Source: Streptomyces sp. LHD-70 (GTDB lineage: Bacteria; Actinomycetota; Actinomycetes; Streptomycetales; Streptomycetaceae). Taken from it: a stretch of DNA of 64,000 bases. The notes under the pieces are model-generated. The model made no database searches. It saw nothing but the letters and a program-made list of their open reading frames with translations, and was not told the origin of the DNA. The stretch covers positions 120,717-184,716 of the forward strand of contig NZ_JAVIFW010000018.1 in the NCBI RefSeq assembly GCF_031157275.1, written 5' to 3'. The position numbers were made by a program, and so were the translations under genes. Shown here one piece after another: positions 45,992-55,400 of this stretch (position 1 is the first letter of the stretch; the number at the start of each line of letters is the position of its first letter).

Positions 45992-47704
45992 GTGTTGACT
46001 CGTTGGCGGAACCTGATCATCGATGCCTGGGGAGCCCTCTCGTACAAGCCCGCGTTCGAGCAGGCGGCGAGCGGCCGCAGTGGACGGCTCCCCGGCCATG
46101 CCGGAGCGTCCTGGATTCCTGAAGCGGATCGCCGACGCCTCGCCGCCTACACGGTGCTGGCGGCATACAACACCAACCAGGCCGCCGCCCTGCTCGGCGA
46201 CGACGGAGTGGACCGCCGCGAGTACGGCGATCCCTCGCTGATCGTGAACCAGACGCTGGCCCACCTGCTGGGGGAGTCCCAGAAGATCGTGATCCCGGAG
46301 ACGGTGGACCAGGACCAAGACGAGGACACCGACACAGGGCCGGAGGACGGCGGGGCAGCGGGAACGCGTGAAACGTTGCTGCGCCAGTGGGCGGAGTCCG
46401 AGCATCTTTGGCTGCGCATACAGCACGCGGAGCGCACCGCGGTTCTCCTCGGTGACACGGTCTACCTGCTTTCCTGGTCCCGCGCGGAAGGCCGGCCGGT
46501 GCTGAAGACCATCGACCCCGGCTTCTACTTCCCCGTACTGCCGGACGGAGCCATAGACGCCGACACGTACCCGGAGCGGGTCCACCTGGCCTGGGAAGTA
46601 CCCGCCGACCCGGCAACGGGACGCGGCGCCACTATGCGACGGGTGACCTACGAGCTCGGAGCCATCTCCCAGGACGGCACCGCCACACGCCGCTACCCGT
46701 GGTCGACACAGCCGAGCACGCGCACCTGCTATCTGACCGACGCCGAGTGGGACTTGAAACACGTCAACCGAGGCGAAGGGGCGGACGCCCTGTCCCTCAA
46801 GCACGCCCGGTTCCGTACGAACGCGGACGGAGACCTGCTCAACCGCCTCGACCTGCAACTGGACTTCATCCCGATCGTCCATGTACCGAACACGATCAGC
46901 GGGCCGGAACACTTCGGCCAGTCCAGCCTGATGGCCGCAGCTCAGCTCCTCGATGACCTCGGTGCCGCGGACACGGACAGCCAGCGAGCGGCGGCGACGA
47001 CCGGCTCGCCCATCATCGGTCTGTCGGGTGCGCGGCTCGCGGTCGATCGCAAGAGCGGTCAGCCGCTGCCGGTGCGGGTGGAGCCGGGCATGGTGTGGCC
47101 CTTGGGGGAGAGCGGCCAGCTCACCACCCTCGACACCTCCGCGCAGCTGGCCGAGATGCGTGCGTACGTGGAGGTCCTGCGGGACCGCCTGTCGGTGATC
47201 ACCCGGCTTCCGGGCAGCGTGCTCGGCACTGTCGATCCCGCGCAGGTGCCGTCCGGCTATGCGATGCAGTTGAGCTTCGGCCCGCTCAACGCGATGGTGC
47301 GCTCCATGCGCCTGGCCCGCGCTGCCAAGTACCCGCTGCTCCTGAAGATGGTGCTGCGCCTCTACCAGGCGGGCGGGGTGCTGCCCGCGGGCGAGAACCC
47401 GCGCGCCGAGGTGACGTTCGGCTCGTACCTGCCCAGCGATCAGGCTGGGACGCTGGACCTGGTGGTCCGTGGCGTACAGGCGGGAGTGCTGTCCCAAGAG
47501 ACGGGCGTACGGATGCTCGCGGACTCGGGTTTCCCCATCCAGGACGCCGCACGGGAACTGGAGCGCATCAACGCCGAGAAGACCTCCGCCGCAGCCAGGG
47601 AAGCAGCGATGCTGAACGCAGCCGAGGCTGAAGGCACGGGCGAACGAAACGATGATGAGGAGAACGAAAGCGCGGAGCAGACACCTGATGCCCTGACGGC
47701 TTGA
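45992..47704 (+). CDS. Phage portal protein
   Basis: 570 aa. Size, position after terminase and the sequence pattern (YNTNQAAALLGD ... LIVNQTLAHLLG ... PLNAMVRSMRLARAAKYPLLLKMVLRLY) fit the SPP1/HK97-type portal that forms the dodecameric DNA channel at one capsid vertex. GTG 45992 with GGAG upstream; TTG 45995 is possible. A TTAGACT box at about 45956 may be its promoter. It overlaps no neighbour at the 5' side. Confidence 0.8.
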   Translation: MLTRWRNLIIDAWGALSYKPAFEQAASGRSGRLPGHAGASWIPEADRRRLAAYTVLAAYNTNQAAALLGDDGVDRREYGDPSLIVNQTLAHLLGESQKIVIPETVDQDQDEDTDTGPEDGGAAGTRETLLRQWAESEHLWLRIQHAERTAVLLGDTVYLLSWSRAEGRPVLKTIDPGFYFPVLPDGAIDADTYPERVHLAWEVPADPATGRGATMRRVTYELGAISQDGTATRRYPWSTQPSTRTCYLTDAEWDLKHVNRGEGADALSLKHARFRTNADGDLLNRLDLQLDFIPIVHVPNTISGPEHFGQSSLMAAAQLLDDLGAADTDSQRAAATTGSPIIGLSGARLAVDRKSGQPLPVRVEPGMVWPLGESGQLTTLDTSAQLAEMRAYVEVLRDRLSVITRLPGSVLGTVDPAQVPSGYAMQLSFGPLNAMVRSMRLARAAKYPLLLKMVLRLYQAGGVLPAGENPRAEVTFGSYLPSDQAGTLDLVVRGVQAGVLSQETGVRMLADSGFPIQDAARELERINAEKTSAAAREAAMLNAAEAEGTGERNDDEENESAEQTPDALTA

Positions 47705-47772
47705 ACAGCCGTGCGGTACTTGGGATTAGACTGCGCCGGCGCGGGGGCGGCTGGGCAAGGAGAAGGACGCCC

Positions 47773-48498
47773 ATGAACGCGCGCACCACCCGGTATCCAC
47801 GGCCGCCGCTTCCCCTCGCCCCCTTGGGATTCCGCCGTGACGGCCGCCCGATCCTGCCGATCCTGGGCGCCTCCGATGACGATCCCGATGGGGAGCAGCT
47901 CCAGCGCGATACCTCTGCACCGCCCGCGGCACCGGTGGTGACGGGCCAGGTCACGTTCTCCCAGGACGAGCTCTCCCGCCGCTTCACCCGGGAGAAGGAC
48001 CAGGGCCGCCGCGCCGGTGTCCGCGACCTGCTCGCCCAGCTTGGCTTCGACTCCGCGCGGGCGCTGGACGACTTCGTACGTGCCCAGCGCGACGCCGAAC
48101 AGTCGAGGCTCTCCGACCTGGACCGCCGTGAACAGGAACTCGCCGCCCGCGAACAGCAGGCCGGCGAGCGGGAAGCAGAAGCGGTCGCACGGGAGCGGGA
48201 CGCCGCGCGTCGCGCGGTCCTCGTCGGCCTCGGCGCCGCGGGAACGGAACTGGAGGACGCGGCGACCCTCCTGACGCGTACGACAGACGAGGAAGCCGAC
48301 GACGCAGCCCTCCGCAAGGCCGCGGAGAAGCTCAAGACGCGCCGCCCGGAACTCTTCGGCCAACAGCTCCCCGCGCTACTGCCATCAGGGAGCCCCGACG
48401 GCGGCGTACCCGCTCGCTCGGGCAGGACCCCGCCCCGCCCCGGAACGGCCGGCCTGGACATGGCGCGCCGTCGAGGCCACCTGACCGCCAGCACCTGA
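47773..48498 (+). CDS. Capsid scaffolding-like protein
   Basis: 241 aa. Proline-rich N-terminus, then a long charged coiled coil (RREQELAAREQQAGEREAEA) and a disordered C-terminus, as in phage scaffolding proteins encoded between portal and capsid. No protease motif is seen. ATG 47773 is preceded by AAGGAGAAGG. ATTAGACT about 45 bases upstream repeats the candidate -10 found before the portal gene. Confidence 0.7.
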   Translation: MNARTTRYPRPPLPLAPLGFRRDGRPILPILGASDDDPDGEQLQRDTSAPPAAPVVTGQVTFSQDELSRRFTREKDQGRRAGVRDLLAQLGFDSARALDDFVRAQRDAEQSRLSDLDRREQELAAREQQAGEREAEAVARERDAARRAVLVGLGAAGTELEDAATLLTRTTDEEADDAALRKAAEKLKTRRPELFGQQLPALLPSGSPDGGVPARSGRTPPRPGTAGLDMARRRGHLTAST

Positions 48499-48619
48499 CC
48501 GATCACCGATCGGCCGCAGCAGGGACCGTGCCCGCAGCTTCGAGATCACGGACGACGGCACCACCTCGTGATGCCCCACCGCGCCCACGTACCGGATCTC
48601 CCGTAAGGACCGCCCTCTC

Positions 48620-49030
48620 ATGGACCTTCAGCCGACGACCACCCGCGAGCACGTCACCGCCGACCGCCCCTGGCTGGTCTCCCGCCACGGCCTCAACGCC
48701 GCCCTGAGCATCACCCTGGACATCGCGCTGTTCAACGCAGGCGAGCACTACAGCCCCGGCCACGAGACCCAGCCCCGCTCGTGCTTCATCTCCGGCATCC
48801 CACTCGGCCGCGTCAAGGCGACCGGTCTGTACGGCCCTTGGGATCCGGAGGCGTGCGACGGCCGCGAGGTCTTCGCTGGCGTTCTGCTCACCGAGGTGTA
48901 CTTCGCCCCCGGGTCCCGCCGCGCGGCCGGCTCGCTGCACTGGCACGGCGTCGTCGCGGCCGCGCAGATCCCGTGCGGCCTCGACCCGACGACGATCTCC
49001 CAGTCCACCGCCCAGATCCACTTCGTGTGA
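48620..49030 (+). CDS. Head decoration-like protein
   Basis: 136 aa, directly before the gpE-type capsid gene, the position of lambda gpD. Beta-rich composition and the segment GIPLGRVKATGLYGPWDP resemble decoration protein D families, which cement expanded capsids. GTAAGGA serves as ribosome-binding site. Confidence 0.65.
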   Translation: MDLQPTTTREHVTADRPWLVSRHGLNAALSITLDIALFNAGEHYSPGHETQPRSCFISGIPLGRVKATGLYGPWDPEACDGREVFAGVLLTEVYFAPGSRRAAGSLHWHGVVAAAQIPCGLDPTTISQSTAQIHFV

Positions 49031-49052
49031 GGGAAAGAGCGGACACCCCACC

Positions 49053-50099
49053 ATGCTCGACACGCTGCTACGCGACATCGACGCCACCGACATCAACGCC
49101 TTCGCCCGCACCATCACCACACCCGACGACTTTGAGCTGACCCGAACGGTCATGCCCGAACGGCGCCTGAACTCCGTCAAGTTCCGCATCAAGAGCAGCA
49201 AGCGGCGCGTGAACGCGGCCAAGTTCCGTGCGTACGACGCCCAGACCGCCGTCGCCCGCCGCCAGGCCGAGCGCATTATCACCGAGGGCATGCTGCCCCC
49301 ACTCGGCCAGAAGCTGATCGTCGGGGAGCTAGAGCAGATCCTCCTCGACACCTCCCGCGGCGCCGACGCGAGCGAGTTCGTCGAGCTGCTCTACGACGAC
49401 ATCGAGCGCCACGTCGAATCCATCCACAACCGCATGGAACTGGCCGCCGGCGACCTCCTCGTCGACGGCGTCTTCACCCTCAACGGCGAGAACGGCCTCA
49501 ACCTGGAGGCCGACTTCGGAGTCCCGACCGCCAACAAGCCCACAGCAGCCAAACCCTGGTCCGACCCGACGAGCGACCCCATCGCCGACGAGCTGCGCTG
49601 GATCGAGTACCTACGCTCGATCGGCGCCCCGCTCCCAGCCCGCGTCATCACGTCGTACAAGGCCCGGGCGGTCCTCGCAGCGAACGACGCCTACCGGGCC
49701 GCGTACTACGGCAGCGTCAACGGCTCTACCACCCCCACCGCGGTCCTCGCCCCGAACGAGGTCGAGGTCGTCCGCGCCCGCTACAACCTGCCCCCGATCA
49801 CCGTCTACGACGTCCAAGTCTCCGTCGATGACGCGTACCAGCGCGTCATCCCGGAGGACCGCTGGATTCTGATTCCACCGAACCCCGAGTCCTGGGCAGA
49901 GACGCAGTACGGAGTCACGGCCGAGTCCCTGGTCCTGTCCTCGGGAGCCAACCCGGCCATCATCCGCGAAGACGCGCCAGGCATCGTCATCACCAGCGGC
50001 CACCAGGACGACCCGGTCCAGGTCTGGACGAAGGGCGCCGCGGTCGCGATGCCCGTGCTGTACGTACCGGACATCCATGTCACGGCGAAGGTGCTGTGA
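49053..50099 (+). CDS. Major capsid protein (lambda gpE type)
   Basis: 348 aa, matching the Phage_cap_E family in length and in motifs (RRQAERIITEGMLP ... VDGVFTLNGENG ... VARYNLPPITVYD ... RWILIPPNP). It forms the icosahedral shell with the HK97 fold. It is intact and closely followed by a small gene and a terminator. Confidence 0.88.
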   Translation: MLDTLLRDIDATDINAFARTITTPDDFELTRTVMPERRLNSVKFRIKSSKRRVNAAKFRAYDAQTAVARRQAERIITEGMLPPLGQKLIVGELEQILLDTSRGADASEFVELLYDDIERHVESIHNRMELAAGDLLVDGVFTLNGENGLNLEADFGVPTANKPTAAKPWSDPTSDPIADELRWIEYLRSIGAPLPARVITSYKARAVLAANDAYRAAYYGSVNGSTTPTAVLAPNEVEVVRARYNLPPITVYDVQVSVDDAYQRVIPEDRWILIPPNPESWAETQYGVTAESLVLSSGANPAIIREDAPGIVITSGHQDDPVQVWTKGAAVAMPVLYVPDIHVTAKVL

Positions 50100-50100
50100 C

Positions 50101-50385
50101 ATGGGCGAAGCCGCATCGAAATCCCCTGCTGCCCGGCGTCTGGCGGAGACGGTCTTCGTCACGGATCCGACGACGCAGGACACGGTCGCACTCAAAGCCG
50201 GAACCGTAGTCTCGGACCCCGCCGTGGCGGATCAGATCACTCACCCGTCCGCCTGGAGCGCGGACGTCTCGGGCCAGTACGTAGCCCCCGCACCGGCTGA
50301 GACGGCGAAGAGCGAGGCAGCAGACCCAGCCGAATCGGAGGCGCCACCATCCCGTACAACACGGCGTTCCAGATCAACTACCTGA
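50101..50385 (+). CDS. Small head-associated protein
   Basis: 94 aa, ATG one base after the capsid stop region. Its core (RLAETVFVTDPTTQDTVALKAGTVVSDP) resembles small proteins encoded just after capsid genes in actinophages; the C-terminus is Ala/Glu/Ser-rich. Possibly a head-tail or head-completion accessory factor. Confidence 0.6.
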   Translation: MGEAASKSPAARRLAETVFVTDPTTQDTVALKAGTVVSDPAVADQITHPSAWSADVSGQYVAPAPAETAKSEAADPAESEAPPSRTTRRSRSTT

Positions 50386-50390
50386 CCTCT

Positions 50391-50422
50391 GTGGGCGAGC
50401 GGCTTCTCTGCCGCTCGCCCAC
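50391..50422. terminator. Terminator ending the head module
   Basis: A perfect 13-bp stem (GTGGGCGAGCGGC and complement) with a TTCTCT loop, five bases after the previous stop. Tail genes would be expected here in a complete prophage. Confidence 0.85.
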
Positions 50423-50445
50423 CACTCCGTGAAGGCGGCCTCAGC

Positions 50446-50751
50446 TTGCACCTCAGTGACGATGACTTCGCCTACCTTCGCTCCGAACTCGGAGAAGTGA
50501 ACCGACAGGACCTCGAGGCGCGCTATGCACGGCTTCACGAAGTTCGCGACGTCGCCCTGGAAGTACTCCGTGAGCGACGAGCATCCCTTGTCGCCGATCC
50601 CCTGACCGTTACCGTGCAGGGGGTGGCTACCGTCAACAACGCGGAGAATGTTCGAGCTCTAGAGCGGCAGATTGCCGAACTGGGGGCTGCCGAGGCGGGC
50701 GCCGCCGAGTCGACCGTCCCACTGATGCTGCAGCGGCGACAGGCCCGCTGA
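50446..50751 (+). CDS. Hypothetical 101-aa protein
   Basis: TTG start at 50446 with GAAGG upstream. Helical, begins MHLSDDDFAYLRSELGEV and has a central VTVQGVATVNN strand region. I do not recognise it; it is the last gene with the element's plus-strand orientation before the minus-strand block. Confidence 0.6.
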   Translation: MHLSDDDFAYLRSELGEVNRQDLEARYARLHEVRDVALEVLRERRASLVADPLTVTVQGVATVNNAENVRALERQIAELGAAEAGAAESTVPLMLQRRQAR

Positions 50752-50774
50752 GCGCAGGCATCAGGAGTCCGCAC

Positions 50775-51428
50775 TCAGTCCGGCGAGTTGTTGGAGTTTT
50801 TCGCCCGCAGGACCAGACAGCTCCACCGGACGCCGTCACGTCCGTGAAGATCAGAAGTCTCGTCGTGGTAGACCGTCTGCAGCCCATGCGCGCGGCCCAA
50901 CTCAGCTGTCTCAGAAGCGGACACGTTGAACATCACGCGGCCATCCGGCACAGGGCCGTGACGCAGATTCACGAAGAAGTGGCCGCCTTGCACTAGCAGC
51001 GCGGCGATCCTGGCCATCGCACGTTGACGTTCCTCGGTATCCAGATGCATCCACACCGCAGTCGCGAAGATGGCGTCGAATCGTCCCGAGTGCCGACGGA
51101 GAGCCAGGTTTGGAAGGACATCGTCGACCCAGTCAATCCCACTGCCCGCGTGAAGACGCTGCCCATGCGCTCGAAGCTCTGCGGTCGGCTCGACAGCCAC
51201 GACGCTGTGTCCACGGGCCGCCAGCGCGGCGGCATCGCGCCCAGTACCTGCGCCCACATCCAGGATGCGGGCGGGCTCAGTAGGAACGAACTGCAGCACG
51301 TTGCAGTGGACATCGTCGAAGGTGACGCCCTCGTACTGGACAGTCAGAGCATCGGCGGTCTCCGCGTACCCCGCGGTTCCCCTGGCCCGGCTGTGGCTGT
51401 CCTCGGCAGGAGGCACATCAGCACCCAT
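50775..51428 (-). CDS. SAM-dependent methyltransferase (small, class I)
   Basis: 217 aa with motif I RILDVGAGTGRDAAALAARG, acidic loop VVAVEPT and motif IV-like FDAIFATAVWMHL. UbiE/Coq5-like small-molecule methyltransferases have this layout; the substrate is unknown. ATG 51428 has TAGCCT ending seven bases upstream, so a leaderless transcript separate from the ssp operon is likely. The ssp terminator lies just before it. Confidence 0.8.
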   Translation of the reverse strand: MGADVPPAEDSHSRARGTAGYAETADALTVQYEGVTFDDVHCNVLQFVPTEPARILDVGAGTGRDAAALAARGHSVVAVEPTAELRAHGQRLHAGSGIDWVDDVLPNLALRRHSGRFDAIFATAVWMHLDTEERQRAMARIAALLVQGGHFFVNLRHGPVPDGRVMFNVSASETAELGRAHGLQTVYHDETSDLHGRDGVRWSCLVLRAKNSNNSPD

Positions 51429-51480
51429 GACACGCAGGCTACCGACCTGCGTCCTACATCTCTCCAATGTCTCGTGAGAG

Positions 51481-51514
51481 GTACGGGCTGCAGCCGTTGT
51501 GCTGCAGCCCGTAC
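51481..51514. terminator. Terminator of the ssp operon
   Basis: A perfect 14-bp stem (GTACGGGCTGCAGC and complement) with a CGTTGT loop, about 80 bases beyond the sspD stop on the minus strand. Confidence 0.85.
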
Positions 51515-51591
51515 GTGATTGCTGAGATCAATTGCACCGCGCCCATCCAGTCCTACGAGTGAACTGGGTAGCGCTGTACCGACGGTGCCGA

Positions 51592-52428
51592 TCAGAGGTG
51601 GCAAACCGCGCAGGCGGCATCGTCGTCGTCATCGTCCAGAGCGTTAGACAGGATCTCCAGCAATGGACGGTTCGGCTTTTGCCGCTTAGCCGCACGCTCA
51701 AGTGCCGCCTGATGCTTGGATTCGATCTCCTCGCGCCGCTCGATCAACTCGTCGAGGGATTCCCCCTGCGACCAGGTGTACTTGCGGCCCTGCATGGCGG
51801 TGTCTTGGTGCTTGACCTTGTTCTCGTAGGCTATGGCCTTCTCGAAGAGCTCCGGATGCCGGTCCTTGAGGCCAACCCACTCGTGCTTGCGCTGGAAAAA
51901 GCAGAAGTAGCAGCCGGAGCGCGTACGCCACTCGTAATACCCGGGGAGGCCGATGCCGGCCTCGTCGAGGATGCGGTCCACCCCTGCGCGATCGATCCCG
52001 TCCTCGCGGAAGGGGAAGACCGCCGTGATGTTCGGCTTGGTGCTGACGTAGCCGAGCCGGTTCTCGTCCGCCCGGATCGCCACGTACGAGATGGCTTCGT
52101 CGTCGCCGATCCACTCCTCAAGTGGCTTGATCTTCAAGTTCTTCGTGCACCAGCGCATTTGAGGGCTGGGCAGCGTCCCCTGGTACACCTCAAGCCAGTG
52201 ATCGAAGTCGCGAGAGGCGTTGAGACGCTCGATGGGCTTGCCGAGAGCGCCTTCGAGGCGGTTGAGGTACTCGTACGTCTCCGGCAGCTCGGCGCCCGTG
52301 TCACAGAAGAAGTACTCCATCTCCGGCACTCGGTCTCGCATGTAGATCGCGAGGGACGAGGAGTCCTTGCCCCCCGAGATCCCGAGTACGTGGCGCTTCG
52401 TGCTGTTGGAGCCGTCGGCGTCTGTCAC
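51592..52428 (-). CDS. sspD: SspD-like ATP pyrophosphatase (PAPS reductase family)
   Basis: 278 aa. PP-loop SGGKDSSS at 18-25, RWCTKNLK (Cys about 93) and SGCYFCFFQRKHEW (Cys about 173 and 176), as in DndC/SspD proteins, where cysteines hold an iron-sulphur cluster or carry sulphur. It adenylates the DNA backbone or activates sulphur in phosphorothioation. The GTG start overlaps the sspC stop (GTGA). The C-terminus ends with an Asp-rich stretch and AACAVCHL. Gene name rests on the whole cluster, not on this protein alone. Confidence 0.88.
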   Translation of the reverse strand: MTDADGSNSTKRHVLGISGGKDSSSLAIYMRDRVPEMEYFFCDTGAELPETYEYLNRLEGALGKPIERLNASRDFDHWLEVYQGTLPSPQMRWCTKNLKIKPLEEWIGDDEAISYVAIRADENRLGYVSTKPNITAVFPFREDGIDRAGVDRILDEAGIGLPGYYEWRTRSGCYFCFFQRKHEWVGLKDRHPELFEKAIAYENKVKHQDTAMQGRKYTWSQGESLDELIERREEIESKHQAALERAAKRQKPNRPLLEILSNALDDDDDDAACAVCHL

Positions 52429-55400
52429 AGCTGCTCCTCCTTCTCGGATGCGTCGCTGTCCTGCCCGGACAGGTGCTCGGCCAGGGCGGCAAGCAGGATG
52501 CGTGCGCCGTCGGGGCCCAGTGCTTCTTCAGCTTGCCTGATGACACTGACAACGAGTTTGTCCGCGGCATTCCGCGACTTCTTCGGGACGTGGATGAGCG
52601 TGCGCTCTTCCGTTCCCCGGGGGGTAGTGAGGGTCAGCAGATGAGTGTCGATCTGGCGCTGCTTCGGCTTGCTGCGCTTGCCGACTTCCTTGACGGCCTC
52701 GGCGATCGGCTCCTCTTCCACGGCGTTGTACAGGTGGCTCACGCGGTCCAGCGCGCGCGCCCTGTCTCGTACGACGCGGGGGAAGACATCCACGTCACGG
52801 TCGGTCCAGTCGCCGAGGGCCTGGTTGACTAGTTGGACGACGACTGTCCCGAGCCAGTCGTCGTCGGGAAGCATTTCGTTGAGCACGCGGGTCACGAAGC
52901 CGTGGAGACTGACTTCGAGGGAGGCGTCGGCGAAGCCGCGCATGCGCTCGGCGAGACCGGCCCGCAGTTCACCGATGCTCGATGCGGGGAGTCGAAACTC
53001 CTGGGCCAACGTCTCCACTACGTGCTGGCACAAGTTCGCGCTGGCGTCCGTGAGTTCGTTGAGCGCAGCAGTGAGGCGTAGGACGTATGCCTCCGCTGCC
53101 TCGGAGTCCTTCCGCGTGCTTGGGGTGATCTTCTCGAAACCGAGTGCCTCGGGAAGCTCTTCGAAGACCAGCCGATCCGGGTCGGTCGCTTCTGACAGCA
53201 CCTTACGGATCACGAGGGTGTCGTCACTGAGCCGACGGGTCTTCCGCGAGTACTGGTCCAGGACCATCACTCGTTCCAGCATCCCGCGAGTGACTGCGAG
53301 TAGTGCCGGGTTTCGATTCGCCCTGCTTCGAGGAATGTCAACGTCGAGTGACTTCACCAGACCGTCGAGGACAAGACGCCGCTGACCCCGGTCGGCAGGA
53401 GTCGCCTTAACGGTGAACCGCTCCGGGTACGGAACATTGAGGCGCTCCACGATGGCGGCCGTGAGGCGGGGGCAGTAGTTGCCTTCCTCGAAGACAGCTA
53501 CGTCGTTTCCGCGCAAGACGAGCGCCGCGACGACCAGGATCGGCACGACGCCAGCCTTCACACCGTACGGAGGAGCCATCAGCCGCTCGTAGATCTCTAC
53601 GATGTTGGTCGGTTCTGTGGCATCGCTCAACGCCTGTTCGAGAGCTTCCCATACGGGCATGACGCTCTCGTTCGTTGCGGCGCTCGGGCGGGACATCCCG
53701 TGTGTGTGGATGCTGCCTTCAGAGTTCTGACCGCCACTGACCTCACCCGCGGCACGGTGCAGTCCGAGGTGCTCAACGACACCTTCGTACAGAGCACGCT
53801 CTGCAGGGAACTTGTCATCAGGCCACCCAAGTAGTGGTAGCCCGGTCTTCTCGATCATCGACGTGAGGACTTCGCGACGCGTACGCGCAGCGTTACTGGT
53901 GAGCTGGTGGCGGCCCACCATCTCGTTCCTTACGTGCGGGGTCTGGTGGTAGACCACATTGCACGCTTCGGATACGAGTCCCGCGTAGCTCCGAGCCTTG
54001 AGCTGCTGGGCGGCGTCGCCGTCGGTGTCCTCGCCGCTCTCCCACAGGTACCAGCTCGATTCATCGCTTCCCGGTCGGAATGCCTCGGCGAGCATGGCGG
54101 TGATGCGCTGGGAGAACTCACTGGCCCGTTCGCTGATCTCCCGTCGGGCGACGTGGTCCAGTTCTTCATCGCTCATGAGGTCTTGGAGCGCCACGAGGGT
54201 GTTACCGACGTCCAACACGGCCTGGGGGTTCTTCGTCAGGCCGACGACGACCGGCAGCGGTGAGTCGACCCGGGGAGTGCTCTTCAGGTCGCCGAAGTGG
54301 AAGACGAGCATCCCGTCGGCTGCGTCCTGCACGACCTTGGGGCCACGCAGCTTCTCGGTCTGGTGGCTGACGGCGGTCACGAAGTGCCGCTGCATACCGG
54401 TGAGCTGGCTGTGCGCGCCCGCTGCAACTGCGTTCGGGAGGACGTTCGTCCCGAGGTGCCTGTTGAAGTAGCGCACTACGTCATCGGGTTGCAGCTGTGT
54501 GGCGATCTCACGTACTCGGGCGTCGATGTCGACGTCGGTGCCCTGCCAGATCCGGTACTCGTCGCTGTACGACCGGTGTACGACGAGCCCGTCCTCCACC
54601 AGCTTGTCGAGCCGCTTCTTCAGCTGGTCGAAACGCTTGGCGTCGGTGGCGTCGGTCGGGTCGTTCAGCGCGAACTGGATCATTGCCGGCGTAGCGCGCA
54701 GCAGTCCGTCGGCGTCGATGAGGTTGAGGACACCGATCGCCTTGAGCAGGTCCTGATCGGCTTCAGGAAGCCCGTGGGCTTCTTCAAGGCGGGCGTTGAT
54801 CTCCAGCCACCGACTCGACTTGGAGGAGGCGAGGATCGTGGTACGCCCTGCAGAGAAGAAGAAGTCGTACAGCTGCGGGATCCGGATTGTAGAAGCGCGC
54901 TTCGGTGCCTCGTCCGCGCAGGTGTCGAGAGTGCGCCGCACGGTGAAAGGCTCGTCGTTGACGAGGAAGCCGCTGAGGCTCCGGTCGTTCTGGCCGATCT
55001 GCGCAGCCATGAGGGGGGCCGCCACGGCGGTGAGCGGGTGCAGCGGGTACAGGTTGGCAAACGACTCGGCCGAGATATCGACGACCGAGTGCAGCGACTG
55101 CTTGCGCCAGATGCCAAAGGCCGCCTGCGCCTGTGCCTCGACCAGCTTGCGCCCCTGCTCCGGCACCGCGGAGTGCGCCAGCTTTCGCTGAAGGAGGTAC
55201 ACCGCGTCGCCAAGGTTGGGGGCAAAGGTGACGTCTTCGAAGCGCCCTTGGATCTTGGCCCATTCCTGGGTCTGGACGGAACTGGATCGCGAGGCGTAGT
55301 CCGTGAAAGCCAGGTGCTGCAGAGTGAACACGAAGAGCGGCAGCCCCTTTGCGCCGGCGCCCTTCTCCGCAAGCAGCTGCAGCAGGAAGACGTCGCTCTC

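Larger units (their letters stand above)
31268..50751. mobile_element. Tyrosine-integrase element with head/packaging genes and no tail genes
   Basis: Left edge is set by tRNA-Thr(CGT) and the adjacent integrase. The content is phage-like: excisionase, ParB-domain proteins, tRNA-Gly, antirestriction-like methylase, nuclease, terminases, portal, scaffold, decoration and major capsid. The module ends at the terminator at 50391-50422 and one more small gene. Tail, lysis and replication genes were not found. The Ssp defence genes follow without a recognisable boundary and may belong to the same element. No second copy of the tRNA 3' end (attR) was found in the window, so the right boundary is unknown. 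Confidence 0.7.

Noticed and set aside
50386..51500. Remains of head-tail connector or tail genes
   Set aside because: I looked for tail completion, tube and tape-measure features after the capsid module and found none; only a 101-aa unknown and a methyltransferase are present.
53008..53020. GTCTCCAC resembling the repeated element motif
   Set aside because: Lies inside sspC coding sequence, lacks the conserved flanks and the last motif bases; likewise the copy near 30117 in the peptidase gene.
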